From Bacteroidaceae bacterium (GTDB lineage: Bacteria > Bacteroidota > Bacteroidia > Bacteroidales > Bacteroidaceae): a stretch of 54,689 bases of DNA. The notes beneath the pieces were generated by a model. It was not told the origin of the DNA, did not search any database, and saw only the letters and a program-made list of their open reading frames with translations. Position numbers and translations under genes: made by a program. This document shows, piece by piece, positions 16,621 to 24,824 of this stretch (position 1 is the stretch's first letter; every line of letters starts with the position of its first letter). The stretch is taken from positions 1 to 54,689 of the forward strand of contig JAILRU010000050.1 in the NCBI GenBank assembly GCA_024697945.1. The letters are read 5' to 3'.

Positions 16621-17799
16621 ATATAGGAACCCGTACATCCAGAGCGGAATCTCCTGCTCCAGGCCTTGAGTTACGCCGGCAAGGGCATAGAGGACATCCG
16701 TATTCTTGCGCTTCGGCTGCTCCAGACAGATGCGGAACCTCTGGTTCTTGTCCACGATGAAGGTGCAGCTGCGGTCGCCCTTCTGCACATTATGACGTCC
16801 CCAGAGGGCATTCTGGAAGAATGTCTCCATGACCAGCTGCTCGTCGTTGAAGTCGGGCATCATGGCGTATAGCAGGTTCGTGTTGTGCATGAGGATGCTG
16901 GCTGGCTTCTTCGGGAAGTCCTCGCCCGGACGATACAGCATGTTGAGCAGGCGTGCATCGCTCAGGTACTTGATGTAGTTGACCACCGTGGCTCGGCTCG
17001 TCTGCAGGTCTTGTGCCAGCTGGCTGACGTTGGGAGCTCCGTAGTCGCCCGTAGCAAGCAGGTAGAGCAGCTTCTTAATCTTGCTCAGGTACTTGAGGTC
17101 AATCTGCTTGATGAGCAGGATGTCCACCTCAATCATCATGTTGACTGCCTTGAGCAGGTTCTCCATGAAACTTGCCTTCTCGAGGAAGAAGGGATAATAG
17201 CCGTGGTGGAGATAGTCGTTGAAGTAGTCAAGCGGATTGACGTGTTCGAGCACCTCTTCGGAGATATGCTCGTGGCGGTTCTGAATCTCGCGGATGGTGT
17301 AGGGACGGAAATTCGTTCCTGCCCTGAGGTTCAGATACTCGCGGAACGAGAAGCCTCGCAGGTTGTAGCTGGCGCAGATGCCGTTCAGCTCGGGATTCTC
17401 GTCCTTGAGCCGCATTACGCTCGAACCGGCAAAGATTACTCTGAGACGTGGGCAGCGGTCGTAGATGAGACGCAGCTCATGACTCCACTCGGGATACTTG
17501 AAGACCTGGTCGATAAGGAGTACCTGACCACCTGCCTGCATGAACTCCTGGGCAAACTGGAAGAGTGTCTGTCCCTGGAAATAGAAGTTGTTCATGTTGA
17601 TGTAAAGGCATCTGCGGTCTCTGGGACCGAAGTTTTCCTTTGCATACTGGAGCAGGAAAGTTGTTCTGCCAACTCCGCGGCTTCCTTTAATACCAATAAG
17701 TCGCTTGTGCCAATCAATTTCATCCATCAAGGCACGTCTGATAGGGGCTTGTGTACGCTCTACCAGATACTGATGCATTCTGTAGAAAGAGTCAAACAT
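16618..17799 (-). CDS. AAA-type ATPase with C-terminal winged-helix/nuclease-like region (AAA_14/DUF4143 type)
   Basis: The 393-residue protein has a P-loop GSRGVGRTT (39-47) and a Walker B strand VLLIDQ (93-98). The catalytic Glu normally following Asp is replaced by Gln98, which usually slows hydrolysis. After the ATPase core come a helical region and a helix-turn-helix-like stretch (NVSQLAQDLQTSRATVVNYI), then a C-terminal domain as in DUF4143 proteins. Function of the family is largely unknown. It sits immediately before nifJ and has a good promoter of its own, so it may head the nifJ transcript. Confidence 0.8.
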   Translation of the reverse strand: MFDSFYRMHQYLVERTQAPIRRALMDEIDWHKRLIGIKGSRGVGRTTFLLQYAKENFGPRDRRCLYINMNNFYFQGQTLFQFAQEFMQAGGQVLLIDQVFKYPEWSHELRLIYDRCPRLRVIFAGSSVMRLKDENPELNGICASYNLRGFSFREYLNLRAGTNFRPYTIREIQNRHEHISEEVLEHVNPLDYFNDYLHHGYYPFFLEKASFMENLLKAVNMMIEVDILLIKQIDLKYLSKIKKLLYLLATGDYGAPNVSQLAQDLQTSRATVVNYIKYLSDARLLNMLYRPGEDFPKKPASILMHNTNLLYAMMPDFNDEQLVMETFFQNALWGRHNVQKGDRSCTFIVDKNQRFRICLEQPKRKNTDVLYALAGVTQGLEQEIPLWMYGFLY

Positions 17800-17825
17800 A
17801 ATAGGAAAAAACGTTTTTTGCGTTG

Positions 17826-17856
17826 CAAAGATACAAAATTCTTTGTTATTTGCAAA
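17826..17856 (-). promoter_or_regulatory. Promoter of the ATPase-nifJ unit
   Basis: On the minus strand TTTG (17856-17853), a 19-bp spacer and TATCTTTG (17833-17826) match the Bacteroidota consensus, 27 bp before the ATG at 17799. Confidence 0.7.
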
Positions 17857-17886
17857 GTCAATATGGCTAAAAGTGCAAGCGAAGTG

Positions 17887-18576
17887 TTATTTTTTTTGAA
17901 AAATGTCGATATGTCGCATTTGTTGCATGATGGCCGTTTGCCTCCTGAGGATGTACGAAGAGGGGTCTTTGCTACTGAATTTCAATGGATTGGGAAGGGT
18001 TGCGGCGATAAGAGCGCAATTTGGGCGTGTCAAGGTGATTGCAGGCCTTCCGAAGTGTTGTTGTGCTACAGCTTCGGTCCCATAGATGCCGTCACCCATT
18101 TCGATGGAGTTGAGATAGACTTCCATGATGCGTTCCTTGCCCCAGACGAACTCAATCAGGACGGTAAAGTAGGCTTCCAGGCCCTTACGAATCCAGCTGG
18201 AATTTGGCCAGAGAAAGACGTTCTTGGCTGTCTGTTGGCTGATGGTGCTGCCGCCTCGGTAGCGTTTGCCGGAGCGTCGTTCCTCCATCGCCTTGTCGAT
18301 TTCGATGAAGTCGAAGCCGTTGTGGGTGAGGAAACGTTGGTCCTCGCTTGCCATAACGGCGACAGGCATGTAGATGCTCATCGAGTCGAGCGGTACCCAA
18401 TGATGCTTGAGGCGCAACTGTTCGCCCCGATGTACCTGTTGGGCACAACGGATTATCATAAGTGGCGTGACATAGACGGGACACCACTTATATACAAAAA
18501 CTGCGAGGATTGAACTCCCAAAGAACAGGAGCACAATCCATCGCAAGAGTTTTTGAAGTTTCCTAAGAATTATCAA
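17887..18576 (-). CDS. mtgA: Monofunctional peptidoglycan glycosyltransferase
   Basis: MtgA polymerises lipid II into glycan strands at the outer face of the inner membrane. The 229-residue GT51 protein has one N-terminal membrane segment (about residues 12-30). The catalytic motif [12 protein letters not shown] starts at Glu78, the second motif [13 protein letters not shown] is at about 107-119, and a third, [20 protein letters not shown], follows. It has no transpeptidase domain, so the glycosyltransferase-only class is clear. Upstream (18577-18791) is AT-rich intergenic DNA with heptamer-like repeats and no gene. Confidence 0.93.
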   Translation of the reverse strand: MIILRKLQKLLRWIVLLFFGSSILAVFVYKWCPVYVTPLMIIRCAQQVHRGEQLRLKHHWVPLDSMSIYMPVAVMASEDQRFLTHNGFDFIEIDKAMEERRSGKRYRGGSTISQQTAKNVFLWPNSSWIRKGLEAYFTVLIEFVWGKERIMEVYLNSIEMGDGIYGTEAVAQQHFGRPAITLTRPNCALIAATLPNPLKFSSKDPSSYILRRQTAIMQQMRHIDIFQKK

Positions 18577-18765
18577 TTATTCAAGTTTCGCAAATGCTCA
18601 ACTTATTGGGTTTTTAGGTTTTAAGGTTTGAGGTTTTGAGGTGAGATTAGCATTTCTACTATATTTATCTGGCATCCCATCATCCATTTTCACCTTATAA
18701 CCTGAAAGCGTAGCGACCTTTATCACCTCATAACCAGGCGAAACTGGAGCTTGCGAAAGTTGAGT

Positions 18766-18786
18766 CAATTATCAATTATCAATTTC
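18766..18786. repeat. Heptanucleotide tandem repeat (CAATTAT)x3
   Basis: CAATTAT, CAATTAT, CAATTTC just beyond the stop of the OmpA-family gene. A looser G/T-rich repeat (AGGTTTT type) lies nearby at about 18615-18642. Confidence 0.7.
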
Positions 18787-18791
18787 CAGTT

Positions 18792-19517
18792 TTACTGGAG
18801 TGTACCTGCGTTGGCAGCGTTAATCATAGCTTCGCTGGCATACAGATAAACCTCAACGCGGCGGCTGGCATTTCTGTCTTCCTTGCCGTTGGCGTCGTAG
18901 ATGAGGTAGGTGGGGTCTTCGCCGTAGCCGGTAGTGCTCTTAATCTGAGTAGCGCTCACGCCGCAGGTGTTTGTCAGGAAGCCGCGAACGGAGTTGGCGC
19001 GGTTCTGGCTCAGCGTCAGGTTGGTCTCCTCGCTACCGTCGCTGCTTGCGAAGCCGTAGATGGCAACGTCGCAGTCAGTATAGACGTTCAGCACGTTGTT
19101 GGCGAACTGGCGAAGTGATTTCTGCGCACCGGCCTGCAGGTCGCTCTTGCCTACCTTGAAGAGGATACCGTTGTCGAAGGTAACCTTTACGGCTTCCAGG
19201 CCGTTCTTGTCCTTAACAGCCTCAACCTCGGCATTTTCCACAGCTTCTGCGGCAGCCTTTGCCTTGTCCATCTTCTTACCGATGAGGATGCCGGCCGTTG
19301 TACCGCCAGCCACGCCTACGCCTGCGCCGATGGCTGCGCCCAGCTTGGCACCACTTGAACCACCTGCCAGAGCGCCGATGGCAGCACCCAGACCTGCTCC
19401 AAGAGCTCCGCCGCCGGCTCCGCCGATGAGACCGCCCTTGGTGGTGTTGTTCATGTTACATCCTGAGAGTACCAGGGCTATAGCCAAAGCACCCAAAAAG
19501 AATCTCTTTGCTTTCAT
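18792..19517 (-). CDS. OmpA-family lipoprotein with glycine zipper
   Basis: The 241-residue protein has a lipoprotein signal peptide with lipobox LSGC (Cys20). Residues 28-82 form a Gly/Ala-rich zipper segment (GGLIGGAGGGALGAGLGAAI onward) expected to insert in or associate with membrane. The C-terminal part (about 108-230) is an OmpA-like peptidoglycan-binding domain, with IYGFASSDGSEETNLTLSQN, then RANSVRGFL, and RNASRRVEVYL. It probably anchors the outer membrane to peptidoglycan. A -7 box (TATCTTTG, 19571-19578) lies 54 bp upstream. Confidence 0.9.
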   Translation of the reverse strand: MKAKRFFLGALAIALVLSGCNMNNTTKGGLIGGAGGGALGAGLGAAIGALAGGSSGAKLGAAIGAGVGVAGGTTAGILIGKKMDKAKAAAEAVENAEVEAVKDKNGLEAVKVTFDNGILFKVGKSDLQAGAQKSLRQFANNVLNVYTDCDVAIYGFASSDGSEETNLTLSQNRANSVRGFLTNTCGVSATQIKSTTGYGEDPTYLIYDANGKEDRNASRRVEVYLYASEAMINAANAGTLQ

Positions 19518-19570
19518 TTTTCGTCGTTTTTTATGTGTTAATACTCTTTGTTGATTTCTTTTTTCGTTTG

Positions 19571-19578
19571 CAAAGATA
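19571..19578 (-). promoter_or_regulatory. Candidate -7 box for the OmpA-family gene
   Basis: TATCTTTG on the minus strand matches TAnnTTTG. The -33 position falls in the AAAAGTG heptamer repeat and has no TTTG. Confidence 0.45.
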
Positions 19579-19583
19579 CAACA

Positions 19584-19611
19584 AAAAGTGAAAAGTGAAA
19601 AGTGAAAAGTG
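19584..19611. repeat. Heptanucleotide tandem repeat (AAAAGTG)x4
   Basis: Four perfect AAAAGTG units beside the -7 box of the OmpA-family gene, the same unit as at 4648-4675. Confidence 0.9.
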
Positions 19612-19639
19612 AAAAAATACAGGAATAGAAAATAAATAT

Positions 19640-19667
19640 GAATTACGAATTATGAATTATGAATTAA
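19640..19667. repeat. Heptanucleotide tandem repeat (GAATTAT)x4
   Basis: GAATTAC, GAATTAT, GAATTAT, GAATTAA directly before the proS -7 box. Confidence 0.85.
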
Positions 19668-19673
19668 AATATG

Positions 19674-19681
19674 TATTTTTG
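19674..19681 (+). promoter_or_regulatory. Candidate -7 box for proS
   Basis: TATTTTTG matches TAnnTTTG, 75 bp before the proS ATG. The -33 element is not evident because the heptamer repeat occupies that position. Confidence 0.45.
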
Positions 19682-19756
19682 CAACCAAAATGAACGAATA
19701 GGACGCGAAAAACAGATATTTTCGATTAAACATTATATATTCTCTATTAGGAAAAA

Positions 19757-21238
19757 ATGGCAAAAGAATTGGATTTCCTCACGAAGCGGAGTGAGGACTA
19801 TAGCAAGTGGTACAATGAACTGGTGGTGAAGGCCGATTTGGCTGAACAAAGCGACGTGCGCGGCTGTATGGTCATCAAGCCCTACGGCTACGCCATCTGG
19901 GAGAAGATGCAACGCACCCTCGACGATATGTTCAAGGAGACGGGCGTGCAGAATGCCTACTTCCCCTTGCTCATCCCCAAGAGCTTCCTCTCCAGGGAGG
20001 CTGAGCATGTGGAGGGCTTCGCCAAGGAATGTGCGGTCGTTACCCACTATCGCCTCAAGACGAACGAGACACACGACGGCGTGGTCGTTGACCCTGCTGC
20101 ACGTCTGGAGGAGGAGCTCATCATCCGTCCCACTTCCGAGACCATCATCTGGAACACGTTCAAGAACTGGATACATTCCTACCGCGACCTGCCTCTGCTG
20201 GTCAACCAATGGTGCAACGTGATGCGCTGGGAGATGCGCACCCGTCTGTTCCTGCGCACCAGCGAGTTCCTCTGGCAGGAGGGCCATACGGCTCATGCCA
20301 CACGCGAAGAGGCTGAGGCACGAGCCCAGCAGATGCTGAAGGTGTATGCCAAGTTTGCGGAGGAATACATGGCCGTTCCCGTTGTTCAGGGCGTCAAGAG
20401 CGAGACCGAGCGTTTCGCAGGTGCCCTCGACACCTATACCATCGAGGCGATGATGCAGGACGGCAAGGCCCTCCAGAGCGGCACCAGCCACTTCCTGGGC
20501 CAGAACTTCGGCAAGGCCTTCGACGTGCAGTTCCTCAACAAGGAGAACAAGCCCGAATACGCCTGGGCAACATCGTGGGGTGTCAGCACCCGACTCATGG
20601 GCGCGCTCATCATGACGCACTCCGACGACAACGGCCTCGTCCTGCCCCCTGCCTTGGCTCCCATCCAGGTGGTCATCATCCCCATCGGAGGCAAGCCCGA
20701 ACAGGTGGCAGCTGTCGATGCTGCCGTCGCTCCCGTCATCGAGGAGCTCAAGCAGATGGGCATTAGCGTGAAGTACGACAACGCCGACAACAAGCGTCCG
20801 GGCTTCAAGTTTGCCGACTACGAGCTCAAGGGCGTTCCTGTTCGCCTTGTGCTTGGCGCCCGCGACCTGGAGAACGGTACCGTCGAAGTGATGCGTCGCG
20901 ACACGCTCGAGAAGGAGTCGCGTCCCTTCAAGGGCATGGCATCCTACGTCAAGCTTCTCCTCGACGAGATTCAGAAGAACATCTTCACGAAGGCAAAGAC
21001 CTACCGCGATGCCCATATCTACGAGTGCGAGGACTACGAGGAGTTCAAGGAGCGCATCAAGGACGGCGGCTTCTTCCTCTGCCATTGGGACGGCTCGGCC
21101 GAGACCGAGGCACGTATCAAGGAAGAGACACAGGCCACCATCCGTTGCGTGCCCTTCGGCGTAGAGCAGACGCCAGGTGTGGATATGGTAACAGGAAAAC
21201 CCAGCAAGGCTCGTGTCCTCATCGCCAGAAGCTACTAA
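19757..21238 (+). CDS. proS: Prolyl-tRNA synthetase (archaeal/eukaryotic-like short type)
   Basis: ProS charges tRNA-Pro. The 493-residue length and lack of an inserted editing domain mark the short archaeal/eukaryotic-like form common in Bacteroidota. Class II motifs are seen: [17 protein letters not shown] (motif 1 region), [16 protein letters not shown], and motif 2 with [22 protein letters not shown]-terminal anticodon-binding domain begins near residue 295 ([11 protein letters not shown]) and a zinc-ribbon-like tail ends in IARSY. The next gene overlaps its 3' end. Confidence 0.95.
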   Translation: MAKELDFLTKRSEDYSKWYNELVVKADLAEQSDVRGCMVIKPYGYAIWEKMQRTLDDMFKETGVQNAYFPLLIPKSFLSREAEHVEGFAKECAVVTHYRLKTNETHDGVVVDPAARLEEELIIRPTSETIIWNTFKNWIHSYRDLPLLVNQWCNVMRWEMRTRLFLRTSEFLWQEGHTAHATREEAEARAQQMLKVYAKFAEEYMAVPVVQGVKSETERFAGALDTYTIEAMMQDGKALQSGTSHFLGQNFGKAFDVQFLNKENKPEYAWATSWGVSTRLMGALIMTHSDDNGLVLPPALAPIQVVIIPIGGKPEQVAAVDAAVAPVIEELKQMGISVKYDNADNKRPGFKFADYELKGVPVRLVLGARDLENGTVEVMRRDTLEKESRPFKGMASYVKLLLDEIQKNIFTKAKTYRDAHIYECEDYEEFKERIKDGGFFLCHWDGSAETEARIKEETQATIRCVPFGVEQTPGVDMVTGKPSKARVLIARSY

Positions 21239-22484
21239 AAGCCCCCAGCCCCATTTCGGGGGAGCGTGGTTCCTTTCCCTCTTTGCTGCGGAGGAGATTC
21301 CTGCTGCAATCGTTACCTATGTGGCGTTGCTGATGCTGCTCCAGCTGGGGCTGGCACCAGCAAAGGCCACATTCTTTTCGGCCCTGCTCTTCGTGCCTTG
21401 GGTGCTGAAGACGTTCATGCGCTCGTGGGTCAGTAGGGTAGGGCATCTGCGGCTCGTGCTGCATCTCGTCGAGGTCTTGCTTATCATCAGCCTCGTGCTA
21501 CTTGCCCTTTCCTTTGGAGTGGTAAACGTCAAGTGGATGAATGGTTCGAGCCTCGTCTTCTCCGCCTTGCTGCTGGTCAGCCTGCTATGTGCGTGGCACG
21601 AGGTGGCCGCGCGTATGTACTACGAGCGCATGCTGCGTCCTGTCGTCCAGCGGCTGTTTACCGTCCCCAGGCTTGTCTGTTCGCAAGTGTCGGTCATCTT
21701 CACCTACGGAGCCCTCATCTTCCTGGTCGGCACGCTCGAAGTCTATTTCCGGCAGATACGCTATTCGTGGTCGGTAGGCTGCTACGTGACAGCCGGCATC
21801 CTCCTCATCTTCGCCTTCCTCCATCTGGGAATCCTCCCGAACAGACAACAGACTGCTGACAACAGACAACAGGCCGTCTCAGATTCCACCACATCCAGTC
21901 GGTCGTCCTTTGTCCGTAGTCCCCTGTCCGTCTTGGTACTCTTCCTCCTCCTCTTGCCTCAGGCACTTATGTTCCACGCGCGCGTACTTTATTTATATGA
22001 TACGCACGCGCACGGAGGACTGCAATGTACCATTCAGGAGATAGGCTTTGCCCAGGGAACCGTAGGCGTAATAGCCTTCAGCATCGGCATAGCCCTGGGG
22101 CGGCTGTTCATCATTCGTCACACCTTGCAACGCCTCTTCTGGCCGATGGCTCTCAGCCTGGTGCTCTCGCCCTTTGTCTATCTGGGCATGACCTTCTGGC
22201 CGCCCCAGACTCTGCCCGCATTATGCTGCTGCACCATGTCGGCCCAGTTCCTGTTCGGGTTGGGGCTAAGCGTCTGCCGCCTTCCCATCAGCACCATTTC
22301 CGGCCCACGCTATCGCAACACCATCAACATGCTGCAGATACCCCTTGTCTCAGCCGCCATGATAGTGCCGATGGCGCTCAGCGGCTGGCTGGTCGAGCAA
22401 CTGGGCTACAACACCTACTTCCTCGTCAACGCCCTCTCCGCCCCCGTCAGCCTACTCGGCATCTACCTCCTCAGGCGCAGGTAG
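21213..22484 (+). CDS. AmpG-like major facilitator transporter
   Basis: This 423-residue membrane protein has about ten to twelve hydrophobic segments. The first part ([20 protein letters not shown] and then [10 protein letters not shown]) resembles AmpG-type permeases, which import muropeptides or related cell-wall fragments. Substrate is not certain. The frame opens at a GTG at 21213, overlapping proS by 26 bp; a later start is possible because the first twenty residues are proline-rich and come partly from a CCCC/GGGG palindrome at 21241-21265. A polar loop ([13 protein letters not shown]) near residue 210 is encoded by five heptamers at 21841-21875. Confidence 0.75.
   Translation: MSSSPEATKSPQPHFGGAWFLSLFAAEEIPAAIVTYVALLMLLQLGLAPAKATFFSALLFVPWVLKTFMRSWVSRVGHLRLVLHLVEVLLIISLVLLALSFGVVNVKWMNGSSLVFSALLLVSLLCAWHEVAARMYYERMLRPVVQRLFTVPRLVCSQVSVIFTYGALIFLVGTLEVYFRQIRYSWSVGCYVTAGILLIFAFLHLGILPNRQQTADNRQQAVSDSTTSSRSSFVRSPLSVLVLFLLLLPQALMFHARVLYLYDTHAHGGLQCTIQEIGFAQGTVGVIAFSIGIALGRLFIIRHTLQRLFWPMALSLVLSPFVYLGMTFWPPQTLPALCCCTMSAQFLFGLGLSVCRLPISTISGPRYRNTINMLQIPLVSAAMIVPMALSGWLVEQLGYNTYFLVNALSAPVSLLGIYLLRRR
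21841..21875 (+). repeat. Heptamer repeat inside the AmpG-like gene
   Basis: Units ACAGACA, ACAGACT, GCTGACA, ACAGACA, ACAGGCC encode the Gln/Asn/Arg-rich cytoplasmic loop between membrane segments. Confidence 0.75.
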
Positions 22485-22680
22485 AGAGAGGCTTAGTAGG
22501 GTTAAAAGGGTTAATAGGCTTAATAGGCATTTTATTTGGCCCATCCTGCCTATCATGCCCATCATGCGCATCCTGCCAAAATCATTTCAGCTCAGAACCG
22601 CCGCTATTATAACCATTCTTCCGCTGCCATTCTTTACGGGCACGAAACATTTCCTCTTTGATGCCGCCCTGCTCCAGCCT
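22485..22680. other. Intergenic region with a possible short coding remnant
   Basis: The left part holds simple repeats (GGTTAATAGG-like, then CATCCTGCC/CATCATGCC). On the minus strand 22582-22686 is open for 34 codons and reads as a plausible protein tail (LRRLEQGGIKEEMFRARKEW, then QRKNGYNSGG). A stop lies just upstream, so if real it is the 3' remnant of a lost gene. I do not recognise it. Confidence 0.3.
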
Positions 22681-22770
22681 CCGCAACTAACATCGCGCCG
22701 TGGTGCTAAAGCATCCTCGAACCGCAACTAACATTGCGCCTTTCCGCTAAAGCGTGTAAGAATCGCGCCT
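22681..22770. repeat. Imperfect ~41-bp direct repeat before the smalltalk gene
   Basis: CCGCAACTAACATCGCGCC at 22681 recurs with one change at 22722. GCTAAAGC follows each copy (22704 and 22746), and a third ATCGCGCC lies at 22762. The spacing is 41-42 bp. No gene overlaps it. Confidence 0.7.
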
Positions 22771-22863
22771 TGGTTCTTCGCAAAGCTCAGGCGCAGGCGG
22801 AACTAAAGAATCCAAGAACTTCTTTAACTCCAAAAAAATCTTTAACTTCAAAAAACAAAAATT

Positions 22864-22971
22864 ATGAAAAAGGAAACCTGGAAAACAATCATTCAGCTCA
22901 TTGTCAGCATCCTTACGGCTGCTCTGACTGCACTTGGTACTACCTCGTGCATGGGCGACTGGGGTCTTTAG
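22864..22971 (+). CDS. Smalltalk micro-protein
   Basis: The 35-residue protein starts MKKETWKTIIQLIVSILTAA and ends TSCMGDWGL. It matches, from memory, the 'smalltalk' micro-protein family of Bacteroidales: a Lys/Glu/Trp head, one hydrophobic helix (about residues 9-27), and a TSC motif. Its function is unknown; a membrane-associated peptide, possibly lipid-modified at Cys29, is plausible. Related genes usually follow an HU-like gene and precede an amidase, but here it stands alone between the transporter gene and the exbD operon. It is flanked by a 41-bp repeat upstream and four hairpins downstream. Confidence 0.8.
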   Translation: MKKETWKTIIQLIVSILTAALTALGTTSCMGDWGL

Positions 22972-22972
22972 A

Positions 22973-23060
22973 GCAATGACTGAATGTCATTGCGGCCCCA
23001 CAAAGGGGAGCAAGTCCCCACTTGCGACGGAGGGTAAGGACCATTCGCTCTTTGAGCGAA
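22973..23060 (+). other. Cluster of four small perfect hairpins after the smalltalk gene
   Basis: GCAATGAC/GTCATTGC (22973-22993), CCCC/GGGG (22996-23008), GCAAGT/ACTTGC around CCCC (23010-23025), and TTCGCTC/GAGCGAA around TTT (23044-23060). None has a T-tract, so they are not plain terminators. They could form a structured 3' region or small RNA. Confidence 0.6.
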
Positions 23061-23084
23061 ATGAAAAAAATGAAAAAGTTAAAA

Positions 23085-23145
23085 AATAAAAAGTTGAAAA
23101 CGACAACAGGCGGCTCCTTTTTTCGAGGGAACCGCCTGCGGTTGT
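23085..23145 (-). terminator. Terminator of the exbB-exbD operon
   Basis: CAGGCGG (23107-23113) pairs with CCGCCTG (23132-23138), extended by ACAAC/GTTGT at the base. On the minus strand it is followed by a long T-rich stretch. It lies 24 bp beyond the last exbD stop. Confidence 0.8.
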
Positions 23146-23168
23146 ATCAGAGAACGGACGAGCCGTTG

Positions 23169-23624
23169 TTATTTCCTTTGGGTTGCTGAGTAATTGATAC
23201 GCAACGCCCAGGATTTACGCAACACTTCCTTGATGTCGATGATGTAGCCCATCTGTGTGCGCTGGTCGGCCTTGATGCTGATAATCTGCTCAGCCTGATT
23301 CATCATGCCGCGACGCTCTGCTGCTACGAAGTCCATGACTTCACGAGCCTCTGCATAGCGGTCGTTGAGCTGAATACGTGTGCTGCTACCCATCTGGGCG
23401 CGCAGATTGTCGGTTGGGGGACCAACATAGATGAACGATACTACCGACTTCTTCTCCAGCTTCTCAAGCTCGGTACCTGCGGGAACCGTGAACTTCACCT
23501 TGAGGGTGACTTCACGCATCGTGGTTACCATCATGAAGAAGAACAGGATGGTGAAGATAAGGTCGGGCAGAGATGAGGTGTTCATCTCTGGCATTCCGCG
23601 TTTTTCTTTCTTTTTAAATGCCAT
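23169..23624 (-). CDS. exbD: ExbD-type biopolymer transport protein (second copy)
   Basis: This 151-residue protein has one N-terminal membrane helix after a short basic cytoplasmic tail with the ExbD signature (MNTSSLPDLIFTILFFFMMV), in which Asp22 is the expected proton-path residue. The remainder is a periplasmic domain. With ExbB it converts proton flow into work on TonB. Its ATG shares one base with the stop of the first exbD, and a strong ribosome binding site lies just before it, so translation is tightly coupled. Confidence 0.92.
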   Translation of the reverse strand: MAFKKKEKRGMPEMNTSSLPDLIFTILFFFMMVTTMREVTLKVKFTVPAGTELEKLEKKSVVSFIYVGPPTDNLRAQMGSSTRIQLNDRYAEAREVMDFVAAERRGMMNQAEQIISIKADQRTQMGYIIDIKEVLRKSWALRINYSATQRK

Positions 23625-24229
23625 TATTGGTCTCCTCCATACTTTTTGGGTTCAGCCTCAGAGATATTCTGAGGATAGTATTGCTTGATTGCAGCCACTT
23701 GTTCATTGTTGAGATACTGGAACTCGCGGCCGAACTTCTGCTTGGAGAGCTCGTTTCTGAGCTCGTTGTAGGCAGCCACCAGCTCGTTCTGCACCTGGAA
23801 GTACATGTCGTATGGTGTGCCTCGGTCGGTCTGTACGCTTATCACGTGCTTGTCGGTCACGAAGCATTGTCCCAGCAGGTCGATATTCTTGACGTGCTTT
23901 TCGGGCCACTTGCTCAGGTTCTGCTCGTTCTTGACGAACTCCTTGACGCGCGGACGGAGCTCGCGGATGTCGGGATAGCCAGGGCCGTTCACCTCATCCT
24001 CGACCCACAGCTGACCTGCAGCATTAATACGGACGTACAGGATGTTCCTTGCCTTGATGTCCATTGTAGCATCTTCCTGATCTGGATCTGGCGGCTTGGG
24101 CAGATGTCGAGTCAAACCCTTGTCTGTATCCATTGATGTCGTAACCAGGAAGAAGATGAGCAACATGAAGGAGATATCGGCAGTTGAAGTGGTGTTCAAA
24201 CCCGGCATCTTCTTTTTTGTCTTTGCCAT
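23624..24229 (-). CDS. exbD: ExbD-type biopolymer transport protein (first copy)
   Basis: The 201-residue protein has the ExbD signature LNTTSTADISFMLLIFFLVT, with the conserved Asp19 at the start of its single membrane helix. Its periplasmic part is longer than that of the second copy. Paired, non-identical ExbD proteins are common in Bacteroidota Ton systems and probably form hetero-oligomers. It follows the small membrane protein gene by 26 bp. Confidence 0.92.
   Translation of the reverse strand: MAKTKKKMPGLNTTSTADISFMLLIFFLVTTSMDTDKGLTRHLPKPPDPDQEDATMDIKARNILYVRINAAGQLWVEDEVNGPGYPDIRELRPRVKEFVKNEQNLSKWPEKHVKNIDLLGQCFVTDKHVISVQTDRGTPYDMYFQVQNELVAAYNELRNELSKQKFGREFQYLNNEQVAAIKQYYPQNISEAEPKKYGGDQ
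23632..23638 (-). promoter_or_regulatory. Strong Shine-Dalgarno site before the second exbD
   Basis: GGAGGAG on the minus strand ends 7 nt before the ATG at 23624. Such sites are rare in Bacteroidota, where most genes use little Shine-Dalgarno pairing. It supports this start and coupled translation. Confidence 0.6.
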
Positions 24230-24255
24230 ATCTTTCTTGTTTTAAGGGTCGGTTT

Positions 24256-24741
24256 TTACTTACTTGCGCTCTTGGTTGCTATGCCAGTCATGCTGATGGC
24301 TACAGCAATAGCGGCTGCCAGGAACAATATGCCAATGCTGACCATGAACACATCGACTACGGTCACCCAGCCTGCGGTTGTAACGGAACCACTCGTGGTG
24401 GTAAAGTCTGTTTCACCCAGACCGCATACCCATCCGACGACGAGCGAAGCGATGGTGAGACCTGCCGTAAACAGGGTAATCTTACCTCCGGGCACACCGG
24501 TAGTGGCAGCAGGGTCGTTGCCCTTGTTGGCTTGTGCGCTACGAATCAGCGACCAGATGGTGAGCGCAGCCGTTACGGCAACAAGCACATACATGAGCCA
24601 CATGATGACGTCGGTGAGCATAGGCTCGTTGTAGTCGCCTACCAGATTGTCATAGCCAATGGTCATGAAAGCGCCAAAGCATACGATAATCACCGCGACA
24701 CATACAAGCAGCACGCGACTTGATATTTTTTCAATCTTCAT
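24256..24741 (-). CDS. Small membrane protein of the ExbB-ExbD operon
   Basis: The 161-residue protein has about four hydrophobic segments (near residues 9-27, 45-65, 88-108 and 125-150) and short polar loops. I do not recognise a family with known function, but a gene of this kind between exbB and exbD is recurrent in Bacteroidales, so it may be an accessory of the ExbB/ExbD motor. It lies 83 bp after exbB, with a heptamer repeat in the gap, and 26 bp before exbD. Confidence 0.75.
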   Translation of the reverse strand: MKIEKISSRVLLVCVAVIIVCFGAFMTIGYDNLVGDYNEPMLTDVIMWLMYVLVAVTAALTIWSLIRSAQANKGNDPAATTGVPGGKITLFTAGLTIASLVVGWVCGLGETDFTTTSGSVTTAGWVTVVDVFMVSIGILFLAAAIAVAISMTGIATKSASK

Positions 24742-24753
24742 AGTTCTACTTTT

Positions 24754-24788
24754 AATTAAGAGTTAAGAATTAAGGGTTAAGAGTTAAG
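24754..24788. repeat. Heptanucleotide tandem repeat (AGTTAAG)x5
   Basis: AATTAAG, AGTTAAG, AATTAAG, GGTTAAG, AGTTAAG in the gap between exbB and the small membrane protein gene. Confidence 0.85.
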
Positions 24789-24824
24789 AAAAATAGTTTA
24801 ATCCCTAATCTCTAATCTTCAAAT

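Noticed and set aside
16885..18513. A 542-codon open frame on the plus strand
   Set aside because: It lies opposite the ATPase and mtgA genes, crosses both and their promoter, and its translation has no recognisable motifs, whereas the minus-strand genes have intact catalytic motifs.
19733..21085. A 450-codon open frame opposite proS
   Set aside because: The proS motifs are complete on the plus strand; the antisense product has no coherent family pattern.
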